From Streptococcus suis (GTDB taxonomy: Bacteria > Bacillota > Bacilli > Lactobacillales > Streptococcaceae), in contig CP031970.1 of assembly GCA_022354845.1 (NCBI GenBank), forward strand, positions 1,798,001 to 1,862,000: a DNA stretch of 64,000 bases, read 5' to 3'. The position numbers were made by a program, and so were the translations under genes. How positions within the stretch are numbered: the stretch's first letter is position 1; each line of letters starts with the position of its first letter. Shown here piece after piece: positions 7,827 through 17,163 of this stretch. Below the pieces are notes generated by a model. That model ran no database searches. It was given only the letters and a program-made list of their open reading frames with translations, and had not been told where the DNA came from.

Positions 7827-8828
7827 TTAAACCAACTTCGAAAAGTGTTCTACAAGACGGATCATATTGCTTACAAAGCCATATTCGTTATCGTACCAAG
7901 CAACTGTTTTAACCAATTGTCCCCCATTTGCATCTAATACTTCTGTTAACGTTGCATCAAAAACGGATCCATGTGTAGTCCCCACGACATCGGAGGAAAC
8001 AATTTCATCCTCAGTGTACCCATATGAATCATTCGCGGCTGCCTTCATCACTTCGTTAATCTGATCAACGGTTACCTCTCTATCCAACACCGAGAACAGT
8101 TCTACAAAGCCCGCAGTAATGACAGGAACCCGTGTGGTGGTACCCGTAATGATCCCTTTAACCTCTGGAATGACTTTTCCTAATGCGTTGTCAGCGCCAG
8201 TCGTAACAGGAATAACATTTTGAGCACCTGCGCGACTTTTACGTCCCCCGGGAGCATCTTGCAAGTTTTGTGTCGCTGTATAGGCACGCGATCCTGTCAT
8301 CAGGCCTCGTTGAATCCCAAACTCGTCCACTAATACTTTTGTCATTAAGGCTAAACCGTTTGTCGTACAGGAAGCGGCGGAAATAATTTTGTCACTTGGA
8401 CTCAAAATTTCTTGGTTGACACCAAAGACAACGACTTTCGTTTCTTCATCTTTAGTTGGTGCTGAAATAATTACTTTTTTAGCTCCAGCGTCTATGTGTG
8501 CCTGTGCTTTTTCATTAGTTGTGTAGAAGCCTGTACATTCCAAAACGATATCAATGTCCAAATCGGACCATGGTAGTTTTTTGGCATCCTTTTCTTCGAA
8601 TGTTTTAACTTCTTTGCCATCAACCAGAATTGAATCGCCTCTTACCTCGATATCATAAGGGAAAATCCCATATGCAGTATCGTATTTTAAAGAGTAGGCT
8701 AAATCCTCATTATTTGTTAAATCATTTACTGCAACAACCTGTAGTTCTGAGTCCCTCAACTCTTTAATACGGCGAAATGCTAAGCGTCCAATACGACCAA
8801 ACCCATTAATAGCTATTTTTATTGTCAT
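7827..8828 (-). CDS. Variant type I GAPDH, copper-regulated
   Basis: A 333-residue glyceraldehyde-3-phosphate dehydrogenase homologue with the NAD-binding start INGFGRIGR, the catalytic cysteine in SCTTNG (Cys154), phosphate-site residues AYT (182-184), TTG (209-211) and TRVP, and WYDNE near the end. Two strongly conserved positions differ from GapA of the same genome (31598-32608): the second cysteine of CTTNC is Gly158, and the catalytic histidine of TIHAYT is Arg181 (GSRAYT). Dehydrogenase activity is therefore uncertain. The promoter carries a perfect CopY box, so it is likely induced by copper together with the efflux genes. It may replace copper-poisoned GapA, have another reaction, or bind copper; none is shown. 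Confidence 0.9.
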   Translation of the reverse strand: MTIKIAINGFGRIGRLAFRRIKELRDSELQVVAVNDLTNNEDLAYSLKYDTAYGIFPYDIEVRGDSILVDGKEVKTFEEKDAKKLPWSDLDIDIVLECTGFYTTNEKAQAHIDAGAKKVIISAPTKDEETKVVVFGVNQEILSPSDKIISAASCTTNGLALMTKVLVDEFGIQRGLMTGSRAYTATQNLQDAPGGRKSRAGAQNVIPVTTGADNALGKVIPEVKGIITGTTTRVPVITAGFVELFSVLDREVTVDQINEVMKAAANDSYGYTEDEIVSSDVVGTTHGSVFDATLTEVLDANGGQLVKTVAWYDNEYGFVSNMIRLVEHFSKLV

Positions 8829-8859
8829 TTAATCTCATTCCTTCTTTTTTCATTTTGAC

Positions 8860-8915
8860 TACAACTGTAATCTGCTTAATAATTATAGATTACAGTAATA
8901 AACTATAATTGTCAA
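8860..8915 (-). promoter_or_regulatory. CopY-controlled promoter of the variant GAPDH gene
   Basis: On the minus strand: TTGACA (8910-8915), a 17-bp spacer, TAATCT (8887-8892), then a perfect CopY box TACAACTGTA (8860-8869, plus-strand reading) between the -10 and the start codon. A second palindrome-like half site ATTACAGTAAT overlaps the -10 (8889-8899). Confidence 0.82.
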
Positions 8916-9125
8916 GCTTTTTAATCCTTAGTTAAGAACAAAAAATTCGTTGTTCTTCAAAGACATTCTTTATCATAAATTTAGAATTTGTTTCATCGAA
9001 AGCCCAATTCGATAGGTCGAATCTAAATCTTACGTTAGTTTACGATTGTATTCCTTTGTATGCTCGCAACCTATTCAGGTAAACAAATCACGTCAATAGT
9101 TCTTTTTTAGATACATCCCTGTTTC

Positions 9126-9716
9126 TTACTCAGCAGAAAGCTCCGAGTCGGTTACCCATTTATGGTTCTTGACTTCCTCTCCACCCGTGGTTGGCTGGTA
9201 GTCAATCACGTATACTGTGGTGCTTTTAGCATCGTCAATCGTAGCCGTTGCGCCTTCCATGCCTTCCGTGTGGTTGGCTTCCAAGGTTACCTCGTCTCCT
9301 GGTTCGAAAGGTTCCTCTCCTGCATCCGCAATCTCCTGGTGAATTACCCATTTGTGATTCTCTTCGCGCGGGCCGCCATTCGTAGGATCATAGGATACCT
9401 CGTAGGCTACAGTGTCAAAAGCGCCCACAATCGTGGCTTCTGCCCCCTCCATGCCTTCCATGTGCCCGTCTGTGATTGTTGCCGTCTCCCCCACATTGTA
9501 GGTAGGATTTTCAGCTTCTTCCAAACCTGCTGGGATTTCACCAGATTCATCGTGCACCATGCCGCCGTGATCACCACTTTCTGAAGATGTTTCTTCGGTT
9601 GTCGTTTGATTTGTATCTGTTCCAGTAGATTCATTTATCTCGTCACTGCCACATGCTCCAAGTAATAAGGCAGATGACAGTAAAATAGTTCCTATCCATT
9701 TTTTATTCTGTTTCAT
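9126..9716 (-). CDS. ydhK: YdhK-family (DUF1541) copper-island lipoprotein
   Basis: A 196-residue surface lipoprotein: a signal peptide ending in the lipobox LGAC (Cys near residue 23), a Ser/Thr/Glu-rich linker, then two DUF1541 repeats (about 78-137 and 143-196), each with an H-xEGMEGA-ATI core and ending NHKWV. It is anchored outside the membrane after lipidation by Lgt. The family is common in Gram-positive copper loci and its His/Met-containing repeats may bind copper, but no reaction is established. The ATG at 9716 has AGGAGG upstream; the open frame beyond it to 9872 belongs to a different, truncated gene fused by chance. I see no CopY box directly upstream. Confidence 0.88.
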   Translation of the reverse strand: MKQNKKWIGTILLSSALLLGACGSDEINESTGTDTNQTTTEETSSESGDHGGMVHDESGEIPAGLEEAENPTYNVGETATITDGHMEGMEGAEATIVGAFDTVAYEVSYDPTNGGPREENHKWVIHQEIADAGEEPFEPGDEVTLEANHTEGMEGATATIDDAKSTTVYVIDYQPTTGGEEVKNHKWVTDSELSAE

Positions 9717-9740
9717 TTTTTTCCTCCTGAATTTAAAAAA

Positions 9741-9953
9741 ATAAATCTTTAAACTATCATGCTTTTTGTGTTGATAATAGCTTCCAGACTGCTTCTCAAT
9801 TGGTTCTCCGATTGAGAATAAATAATCAACTATCGGAATATTATAGAAATTAATTTCTTTGTTATCAGACATTTCTTCCCACTCCTTGTGCTGTAAAGCA
9901 TATGTTTTATCTGCTATTGCTTATTGGTCTAGATCTTTTAGTCTTTCTTCCAT
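9741..9953 (-). pseudogene. Remnant of plasmid TOPRIM/DUF3991-like gene
   Basis: In one minus-strand frame the sequence reads MEERLKDLDQ, a TAA stop (9921-9923), then AIADKTYALQHKEWEE, then MSDNKEINFYNIPIVDYLFS and YYQHKKHDSLKI. The NIPIVDYL...KHDSLKI pattern resembles the start of the DUF3991/TOPRIM proteins of mobilisable plasmids. It is cut off at about 9744, where the ydhK 5' region begins. An AAGGAG precedes the MSDNKE start, so a short peptide could still be made. The family assignment is tentative. Confidence 0.5.
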
Positions 9954-10028
9954 TTTTTTTTTGTTTCTTCGTTTCTTCGTTTCTAAAAGATGATATTCTA
10001 TTCATTTGATAATATTCATTTTCGCTCC

Positions 10029-10484
10029 TTATTCTCCATGATGATGTAAATGGCAATCGCATTGCCCTTCTGTACACTGACAATCCACTTCTTCTACTGC
10101 GAAAGCTTTTTTCATTTCTAATATTTCTTCTAGTCGCTGGATATCATCAAAGCTTAAGACATGATTTTCAATGATACTCCCTACTGCATTCCCGACATTC
10201 TTTCGACAAATACGGTTGAAAATATCGTCTGTATACTTTCCTACGGCTTCTTTCTCTTCAATATTGGCAGTATAAATAAATTTTCTACCTTCTTTCTCTG
10301 TATTTAGTACGCCTTTTTCAACCAGTCGACCTAAGAGCGTTTTGATAGTGGCTTGTTTCCAGTCCATTTTTTCTTTCAATATGGAGATGACTTCTTTACT
10401 AGTCACTCGACCATTCGCCCAGACTACACGCATAACTTCCCATTCAGTATCTGTGATATGAGGGCTAACTACTATTGTACTCAT
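10029..10484 (-). CDS. copY: CopY copper-responsive repressor
   Basis: A 151-residue BlaI/MecI-type repressor: a winged helix at residues 8-80 (ITDTEWEVMRVVW, KQATIKTLLGRL), a dimerisation region, and the C-terminal metal site CQCTEGQCDC (CxCx4CxC, about residues 134-143) followed by HLHHH. With zinc it binds cop boxes; Cu(I) delivered by CopZ releases it. It is first in transcription order and lies behind its own operator (10506-10563). Three promoters in this island carry matching boxes, so it probably controls the copA'/copZ unit, the variant GAPDH and itself. Confidence 0.94.
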   Translation of the reverse strand: MSTIVVSPHITDTEWEVMRVVWANGRVTSKEVISILKEKMDWKQATIKTLLGRLVEKGVLNTEKEGRKFIYTANIEEKEAVGKYTDDIFNRICRKNVGNAVGSIIENHVLSFDDIQRLEEILEMKKAFAVEEVDCQCTEGQCDCHLHHHGE

Positions 10485-10505
10485 TCTCTTTTCCTCCTTA
10501 TTGTC

Positions 10506-10563
10506 TACATGTGTAAACGTAAATGCTTGAGATAAGTTTACTATTGTAAACCATTCTTGTCAA
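10506..10563 (-). promoter_or_regulatory. CopY autoregulated promoter with two cop boxes
   Basis: On the minus strand: TTGACA (10558-10563), a 17-bp spacer, TAAACT (10535-10540). A perfect cop box TACATGTGTA lies at 10506-10515 and a one-mismatch box TACTATTGTA at 10539-10548, overlapping the spacer and -10. Confidence 0.85.
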
Positions 10564-10746
10564 GTCTTTTTTAAATAAATGTAACCAGCTATTATTGTCT
10601 ATGTTTTCCTATCTTTACCCAATACTAATTATAAGGTTACCATTGATTTACTTTTATTGATTTTAGAATTCCTTATTTTTAAAATTATATTTTCTAAATA
10701 TGATGAACACTATTGAGCAATTTAATTGTTTATCGTATTTAGGAAA

Positions 10747-10866
10747 TCAAGAATTGAGAAAAAGCGGAAAAATAGAAAAAAACCTATACACACGGAAGTT
10801 ATCAAATCTTTTGTTCTGTTGTTCTAAATATTCAATTTTACCGACTATTAATTGTCTTAATTTCAT
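10747..10866 (-). CDS. Short ORF of plasmid origin (39 aa), possibly truncated
   Basis: A 39-residue frame, MKLRQLIVGKIEYLEQQ..., begins with an ATG at 10866 that has GAGGAG eight to ten bases upstream. The first half looks like a charged small plasmid protein; the second half (FFSIFPLFLNS) looks like readout from AT-rich DNA, so it may be truncated. I do not recognise it. It sits between copY and the repA remnant. Confidence 0.3.
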   Translation of the reverse strand: MKLRQLIVGKIEYLEQQNKRFDNFRVYRFFSIFPLFLNS

Positions 10867-10953
10867 GTCTTATTAATCTCCTCGAGTTCGAGTATCTAAA
10901 TATAGAAAAGGTAAACTGCTACAATACCTAGTACCCATCTATTTGATTTCCTA

Positions 10954-11881
10954 CTATTCGGAAAAAGCCATTTCAGCTTTTCTATGAGCAAGGATTTTAG
11001 CTTCAAGTCTTCTTTCTTCCTTGAGATTTTCTAAGGACTTAAGAAGGTACGCTAAAGGGGATTCACTGTCAGAGGTATTCGCTCAATAACGTTAATTATT
11101 TCTCGACTTGTTATATAGCCGTCAGAGAGGTATTGTCCTATCATCATTTTTTGTTTATGAGTTAGACTATAATTTTGAAACTCACCAGTGAATAAATCTT
11201 GTTGGCAAAATTCACCGTTATATTCATCAGCAATTACTTGTAGGAGAGAATAATATTGAGGGTCAATATATTTTTCGGATTTTTCAATAGATGAGATATT
11301 ATCAGCTCTAATAGACGAAGAAAATTCTTTAGAATTTTTTGAGCTCTTTCTAGAACTAGTATATTCACTTAAATAAGTCTCATTGTCTTCAGTATCATTA
11401 GGGGCTGATTTTGACACTAGCCTCGTGTTATTTTGACATCCCCCTGGTATAAATTTGACACCACTCTAGATTCTACATGGGAATCTTCAACTTTTTTGTT
11501 ATTTTGGGTAAGGAAGTTATCCTTCAATTGACCTAGATATATACGATTTGCCAAGCTCCCAGTCTTGGTCGTTGATTGTTGAACCTCATAAATTAAACCA
11601 AATTGTGTTAATTCTTTTTTCATTATTAACAGAGTAGACTTAGAACAATTTAAAATATCCATCAGTTTAGAATTGGAATAGACTAAAAACACATACCCAT
11701 CTTCATCAATCCAATTATTTTTAAAAGACAAACTTAATCTATCTTTTAATACTGCATAGAAGACTTTGGCATCTAATCTCATTTCTTTGTAAAGATCACT
11801 CTCAAAAAGTATTTTAGGCAATGCATAGAATCTTTCTGAAGTTTGATATTCATCGGCACTTATTAAAATAATATTTTCCAT
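10954..11881 (-). pseudogene. repA: repA_N plasmid replication initiator, two frameshifts
   Basis: The N-terminal domain (start ATG 11881, MENIILISADEY) has the RepA_N pattern: ERFYALPKILFES, DAKVFYAVLKDRLSLS, NNWIDEDGYVF and NCSKSTLLIMKKEL. The first frame closes at 11417 (VKITRG then TAG); the rest continues in another frame from KSAPNDTEDNE to IERIPLTVNP. A second shift at a CCCC run near 11046 is needed to read the normal C-terminus AYLLKSLENLKEERRLEAKI...EMAFSE, ending at 10954. Such initiators drive theta replication of Gram-positive plasmids, so the island includes an integrated, now replication-defective plasmid. Confidence 0.85.
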
Positions 11882-11882
11882 A

Positions 11883-12073
11883 TTATTCTGCCTCACCTAC
11901 TTTTAACATCATCCCACCTGATTCGGGAAATTTAATTAAATTGAATTGCTCAAGCTCTTGAGAGACTCTTCGACTTTGGAACGTGACCAACCAGTATCTT
12001 TCATCAAAGAAACAATAACCATGTTTCTTGACTGTCTTTGTTTAGCACGTGTGTTTTTATAGCTTGATGTCAT
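11883..12073 (-). pseudogene. Small plasmid ORF upstream of repA, frameshifted
   Basis: From ATG 12073 (AAAGGAA upstream) the frame reads MTSSYKNTRAKQRQSRNMVI, then DTGWSRSKVEESLK, and runs to a stop at 11936. If one base is added near 11955 the frame continues ELEQFNLIKFPESGG...KVGEAE and stops at 11883, two bases before the repA ATG. The joined product of about 63 residues looks like a small winged-helix-like partner gene of repA. Unknown family. Confidence 0.45.
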
Positions 12074-12136
12074 AAAATAATTTCCTTTCGGGTAGTAAAA
12101 AATAAACAAAAAGAGAACGATTTCTCGTTCTATTAA

Positions 12137-13745
<1,609 letters not shown>

Positions 13746-13791
13746 TGTACTATTAGAAATCACTCTTCAAGCTCAACCTAAAGGAGAAGTT

Positions 13792-14484
13792 TTGCCTATT
13801 AATTCATTTAATCAAGAAATCGGCGCACCACTACCTCACCATCAAGCTGGTAGCCTCCCTACTATTGATGTTCTCCAAGGAAAAACCGTTCGATTGGAAA
13901 AACTCAGACCAGATCACGCCGATGCAATTTATCAATTCTATGGTCCTACTGCCAAGCAAGCTGATTGGACCTATTTGTCTATTGATTCCTTTAAAGACTA
14001 TACAAGTTTTCAATCATATTTCCAACACATGTTGGACTCAGTCGATCCTTATTATCTTGCTATCATTGACCAATCTACCAATCAAGCCATCGGAACATTT
14101 GCACTGATGCGCATAGATTCTAAAAATCGTGTCATTGAAGTGGGATGGGTCCTCTTTTCTCCAAAACTCCAAAAAACACGACAAGCAACGGAGGCTCACT
14201 ACTTGCTTATGTCCTATATTTTTGAGAACCTAGGCTATCGCAGATATGAATGGAAGTGTGATCATTTAAATGGTCCATCACGCCGGGCAGCACTACGATT
14301 GGGCTTTACCTATGAAGGCACATTTCGACAAGCTTCGTTCTATAAGGAAAGGAATCGTGATACGGATTGGTTTTCTATATTAGACAAAGAATGGGACTCC
14401 CGTAAACAGCGACTAGAAAGCTGGTTAGAGGATGCCAATTTTGACAAGAATGGCCAACAAAAACAATCCCTATCAACTTTCTAA
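13792..14484 (+). CDS. GNAT-family N-acetyltransferase (RimJ/RimL-like)
   Basis: A 230-residue protein with an N-terminal extension (PINSFNQEIGAPLP) and then a GNAT_3 domain: VRLEKLRPDHADAIYQF, AIGTFALMRID, VIEVGWVLFSPKLQ, and the acetyl-CoA-binding and C-terminal strands RRAALRLGFTYEGTFRQ. It likely acetylates a small molecule or protein amine; the substrate is unknown. The TTG at 13792 is chosen because AAGGAG ends six bases upstream and homologues begin with MPIN-F-Q; the frame upstream of it runs into the repeat element. Followed by a terminator. Confidence 0.8.
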   Translation: MPINSFNQEIGAPLPHHQAGSLPTIDVLQGKTVRLEKLRPDHADAIYQFYGPTAKQADWTYLSIDSFKDYTSFQSYFQHMLDSVDPYYLAIIDQSTNQAIGTFALMRIDSKNRVIEVGWVLFSPKLQKTRQATEAHYLLMSYIFENLGYRRYEWKCDHLNGPSRRAALRLGFTYEGTFRQASFYKERNRDTDWFSILDKEWDSRKQRLESWLEDANFDKNGQQKQSLSTF

Positions 14485-14513
14485 ATTCAAGCAAAAATCT
14501 GCTTGAATTTTTT
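14483..14513 (+). terminator. Rho-independent terminator
   Basis: AAATTCAAGCA and TGCTTGAATTT pair around AAAATC, followed by TTTT, directly after the GNAT gene. Confidence 0.88.
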
Positions 14514-14564
14514 GCCTATCGTTGTATTATAGATCTACAACAATATGACAAAAGGAGATTGACT

Positions 14565-15333
14565 ATGCAACTGAAACTATCTTCTGTTTCCAAGAAATTC
14601 GATCACAAGATTATTCTGGATCAGGCTTCTTTTACCTTTGAAAAAGGGAAGATTTATGGTTTGCTGGGGCGAAATGGTGCTGGTAAGACGACCTTGTTCA
14701 ACTGTATTGCTCGCAATCTGACCTTGGACAGTGGCAATATTCAGTTTGTAGAGGGCGAGGAAGTCCTTGACTACGATAATACGGACATCGGCTTTACCCA
14801 GACCTATCCGCAGCTACCTGCATAAAGTTGAAATTTCACTTACAGGTGAAACTGACATCGGCTTTACCCAGACCTATCCGCAGCTACCTGCCTTTATGAC
14901 CGCCTATGAGTTTGTGCGTTTCTATATGGATATCCACAAGGACAAACTCAAAGATGCACGCCGTCCTGAGGATTGGTTGCTTTTGGTGGGAATTGACTTT
15001 GAAGACCAGCACCGTCTGCTCAAGGACTTTTCCCACGGTATGCAGAACAAGGTCCAGTTGCTCCTGTCTTTGATTGTCCAGCCGCCTGTCCTGCTCTTAG
15101 ATGAGCCACTGACTTCCTTTGACCCTGTGGCTGCCCACGAGTTCAAGCAACTGATTCGGGAGGCTAAGAAGGATTCTGTTATCATCTTTTCCACCCACAT
15201 TCTACAGCTGGCTCAAGACCTCTGCGACGAAATTGTCCTCCTGCATCATCAGGAATTACAGGCTGTTCCGAGTGACAAACTACACGACCCTGATTTTGAA
15301 CAGGAAGTGGTTGCCCTCTTGACAGCAGACTAG
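14565..15333 (+). pseudogene. ABC transporter ATPase, disrupted by 70-bp insertion
   Basis: The N-terminal half has Walker A (GRNGAGKTTLF) and the C-terminal half the signature (FSHGMQNKVQLLLSL, a weak LSGGQ), Walker B (VLLLDEPLTSFDP) and H-loop (IIFSTHI). The segment coding for DIGFTQTYPQLPA is present twice, 70 bp apart (14784 and 14854), with about 31 bp of unrelated sequence between. The extra 70 bp shifts the frame and gives an immediate stop at 14823. Without it the ATPase would be about 230 residues. ATG 14565 has AAGGAG eight bases upstream. Confidence 0.85.
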
Positions 15334-15342
15334 GAGGAGCTT

Positions 15343-15771
15343 ATGAAAACCATTCTACGTTATTTTTGGTATCAGGAAAAGTACAACCTCCATCGGACCG
15401 TCAATGGATTTTTCTACTACCTGCGAAAACTGCCACTTATTGGCCAGAGCATTCCAGAGAGTATTTTCAAGTCTTACAGTTTTAAGTCTGCTCTCTTTCT
15501 GTTCCTCATCAGTCTAACAGCCCTCTTTTCCTTCCACGATCTCTTTATCTACTATATTCTCCAACCCTTTACCAAGGACATGGAAGTGATCAATCCTGTC
15601 TATAAATTTCTCAGCGGTGCACTTTACTGGGTGGCCTACCTCAATATCAAGCTGGATTTAGGCAGTCACTTGTACATCCTACTCATTTCGCTGGCCATGA
15701 TTGCCTATGTCAGTATCGGTTACTGGATTTTATTGAAAAAAGCTCCGCAGACTTTCCGCTTGAAATTATAA
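15343..15771 (+). CDS. ABC transporter permease, probably internally deleted
   Basis: A 142-residue membrane protein beginning MKTILRYFWYQEKYNLHRTV, with hydrophobic segments at about 48-70, 88-100 and 108-130, ending YWILLKKAPQTFRLKL. It follows the broken ATPase by 9 bp and has GGAGGAG before its ATG. Permeases paired with this kind of ATPase are usually much longer (several hundred residues with six or more helices), so an in-frame internal deletion is likely. With its ATPase broken, the system is probably dead. Confidence 0.6.
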   Translation: MKTILRYFWYQEKYNLHRTVNGFFYYLRKLPLIGQSIPESIFKSYSFKSALFLFLISLTALFSFHDLFIYYILQPFTKDMEVINPVYKFLSGALYWVAYLNIKLDLGSHLYILLISLAMIAYVSIGYWILLKKAPQTFRLKL

Positions 15772-15802
15772 AAAAGCAGCCTCTCGCAAGAGAAGGCTGT
15801 TT
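15771..15802. terminator. Bidirectional terminator
   Basis: AAAAAAGCAGCCTCTC and GAGAAGGCTGTTTT form a stem with A and T tracts on both sides, between the convergent ABC permease remnant and the yeiH-family gene. Confidence 0.82.
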
Positions 15803-15807
15803 TGCTG

Positions 15808-16830
15808 TTACCAAATTCCCAAAATCGCCTGCCAAACCAGTGTCAACAGGGACACTCCCATCCAACAAGCAAGTCCCACCAGAAGAGCAACTCTGCCATT
15901 TTTTACCAAGGCCAACACATTAGTCCGCAAGCCAATGGCTGTCATGGCCATGCAAATGAGGAACTTGGACAGGCTTTTAAGTGGAGTAAAAACTGCTGTT
16001 CCCACTCCAAAATGACCTGCGATTGTTGTCACCAGACTGGCTAGGATAAAATACAAAATAAAAGTCGGAAAACCTGTCAGGAGGGACTTCTTGTCTGCCT
16101 TGAGACCCTTTCCTCGGCTTTGCCAAATTGCTAAAACCGTTGTAATAGGAATTATGGCTAAAGTTCGTGTTAATTTAACCGTCACTGCTATATCCAAGGT
16201 CTGACTACCCAATCCATAAAGGCTGTCCCAGGTGGCTGCTGTTGCGGTGACCGACGAGGTATCATTGACCGCCGTTCCTGCAAACATTCCAAAGGCCTGA
16301 CCCGAATCGGTCGAAAAGCCAAGCCAGGTTGCCAAAGTCGGAAACACCAAGGCCGCAAAGACATTAAAAAGAAAGATGACGGAGATTGCTTGTGCTACAT
16401 CCTCATCATTCGCCTTAATAATGGGAGCTGTCGCCGCAATGGCAGAGCCGCCACAAATAGAGGTCCCTACGCCAATCAAGGTCGCCAGATGAGATGAAAT
16501 CGGTAGCCATTTCCACATCAAGAAGGCCAAAAACAAAGCGAAACTGATAGTTGAAAGAATAATTGGAAGAGATTGACGTCCAACAGCCAATACCGTTGAT
16601 AAGTTTAATCCAAATCCCAAACAAATCACCGCATACTGTAAAATTTTCTTGGAAGTAAAGGTTAAGCCTGACTGAAATGCATTTTTACTTGAAAAATAGG
16701 GATACAGACTCATCCCGATTAGAAGGGAGAAGACTGGTCCACCCACAAGGAAAAACAATTGACCTAACCACTGACCCACCAAAGCCAAAAGGACACAAAG
16801 TCCGACACCTTTGGCATTTTCCTTTACCAT
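15808..16830 (-). CDS. YeiH/UPF0324-family putative sulfate exporter
   Basis: A 340-residue polytopic membrane protein, about ten helices, of the YeiH/UPF0324 family (Cons_hypoth698). Motifs typical of the family are visible: GFGLNLS near residue 94, GVGTSICGGSAIAA near 141-154 and AVNDTSSVTATA near 187-198. Family members are proposed sulfate or sulfite exporters, without firm proof. It lies 9 bp downstream of azlD on the same strand and is probably co-transcribed with azlCD. Confidence 0.88.
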   Translation of the reverse strand: MVKENAKGVGLCVLLALVGQWLGQLFFLVGGPVFSLLIGMSLYPYFSSKNAFQSGLTFTSKKILQYAVICLGFGLNLSTVLAVGRQSLPIILSTISFALFLAFLMWKWLPISSHLATLIGVGTSICGGSAIAATAPIIKANDEDVAQAISVIFLFNVFAALVFPTLATWLGFSTDSGQAFGMFAGTAVNDTSSVTATAATWDSLYGLGSQTLDIAVTVKLTRTLAIIPITTVLAIWQSRGKGLKADKKSLLTGFPTFILYFILASLVTTIAGHFGVGTAVFTPLKSLSKFLICMAMTAIGLRTNVLALVKNGRVALLVGLACWMGVSLLTLVWQAILGIW

Positions 16831-16839
16831 AAAACCCTC

Positions 16840-17163
16840 CTAAAATATCAAACGTAATGCCGCGGTTGTAACAACGCCAACCAAAACTGCTAAAAGTATA
16901 TTTTTTGTCTTCAAGACTACAAAAAATGTCGGAAGAATAGCTAGACTTTCTACCAGGAGAAAACTTGGCAAAGAGCCAACTTTCTCATCCATAATACTGG
17001 AAAGGGTCAATGCAAAAATGATAGTGATTGGCAAAAAGCTGAGGAATTTCACCAACTTTGGAGGAAGAGATTTATCTTGAGTCAGTACAAAAGGCAAAAC
17101 ACGTGGCAACCAAGTCACAAGGGCTGCCGCCAGAATAATCAACAATATATTAGTCTTTACCAT
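16840..17163 (-). CDS. azlD: AzlD-family small transporter subunit
   Basis: A 107-residue membrane protein with about four helices and the early AALVTWLPRVLPFVL motif characteristic of AzlD. AzlD works with AzlC in export of branched-chain amino acids or analogues. It overlaps the end of azlC by 14 bp, which suggests translational coupling. Confidence 0.88.
   Translation of the reverse strand: MVKTNILLIILAAALVTWLPRVLPFVLTQDKSLPPKLVKFLSFLPITIIFALTLSSIMDEKVGSLPSFLLVESLAILPTFFVVLKTKNILLAVLVGVVTTAALRLIF

Noticed and set aside
9717..9872. YdhK starting at 9872 (248 residues)
   Set aside because: The extra N-terminus resembles an unrelated plasmid protein, and it would bury the signal peptide; AGGAGG and the lipoprotein signal support the start at 9716.
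11400..11440. Programmed frameshift in repA
   Set aside because: No slippery heptamer with a downstream structure is evident, a second shift occurs near 11046, and the neighbouring small ORF is also shifted, so decay is more likely.
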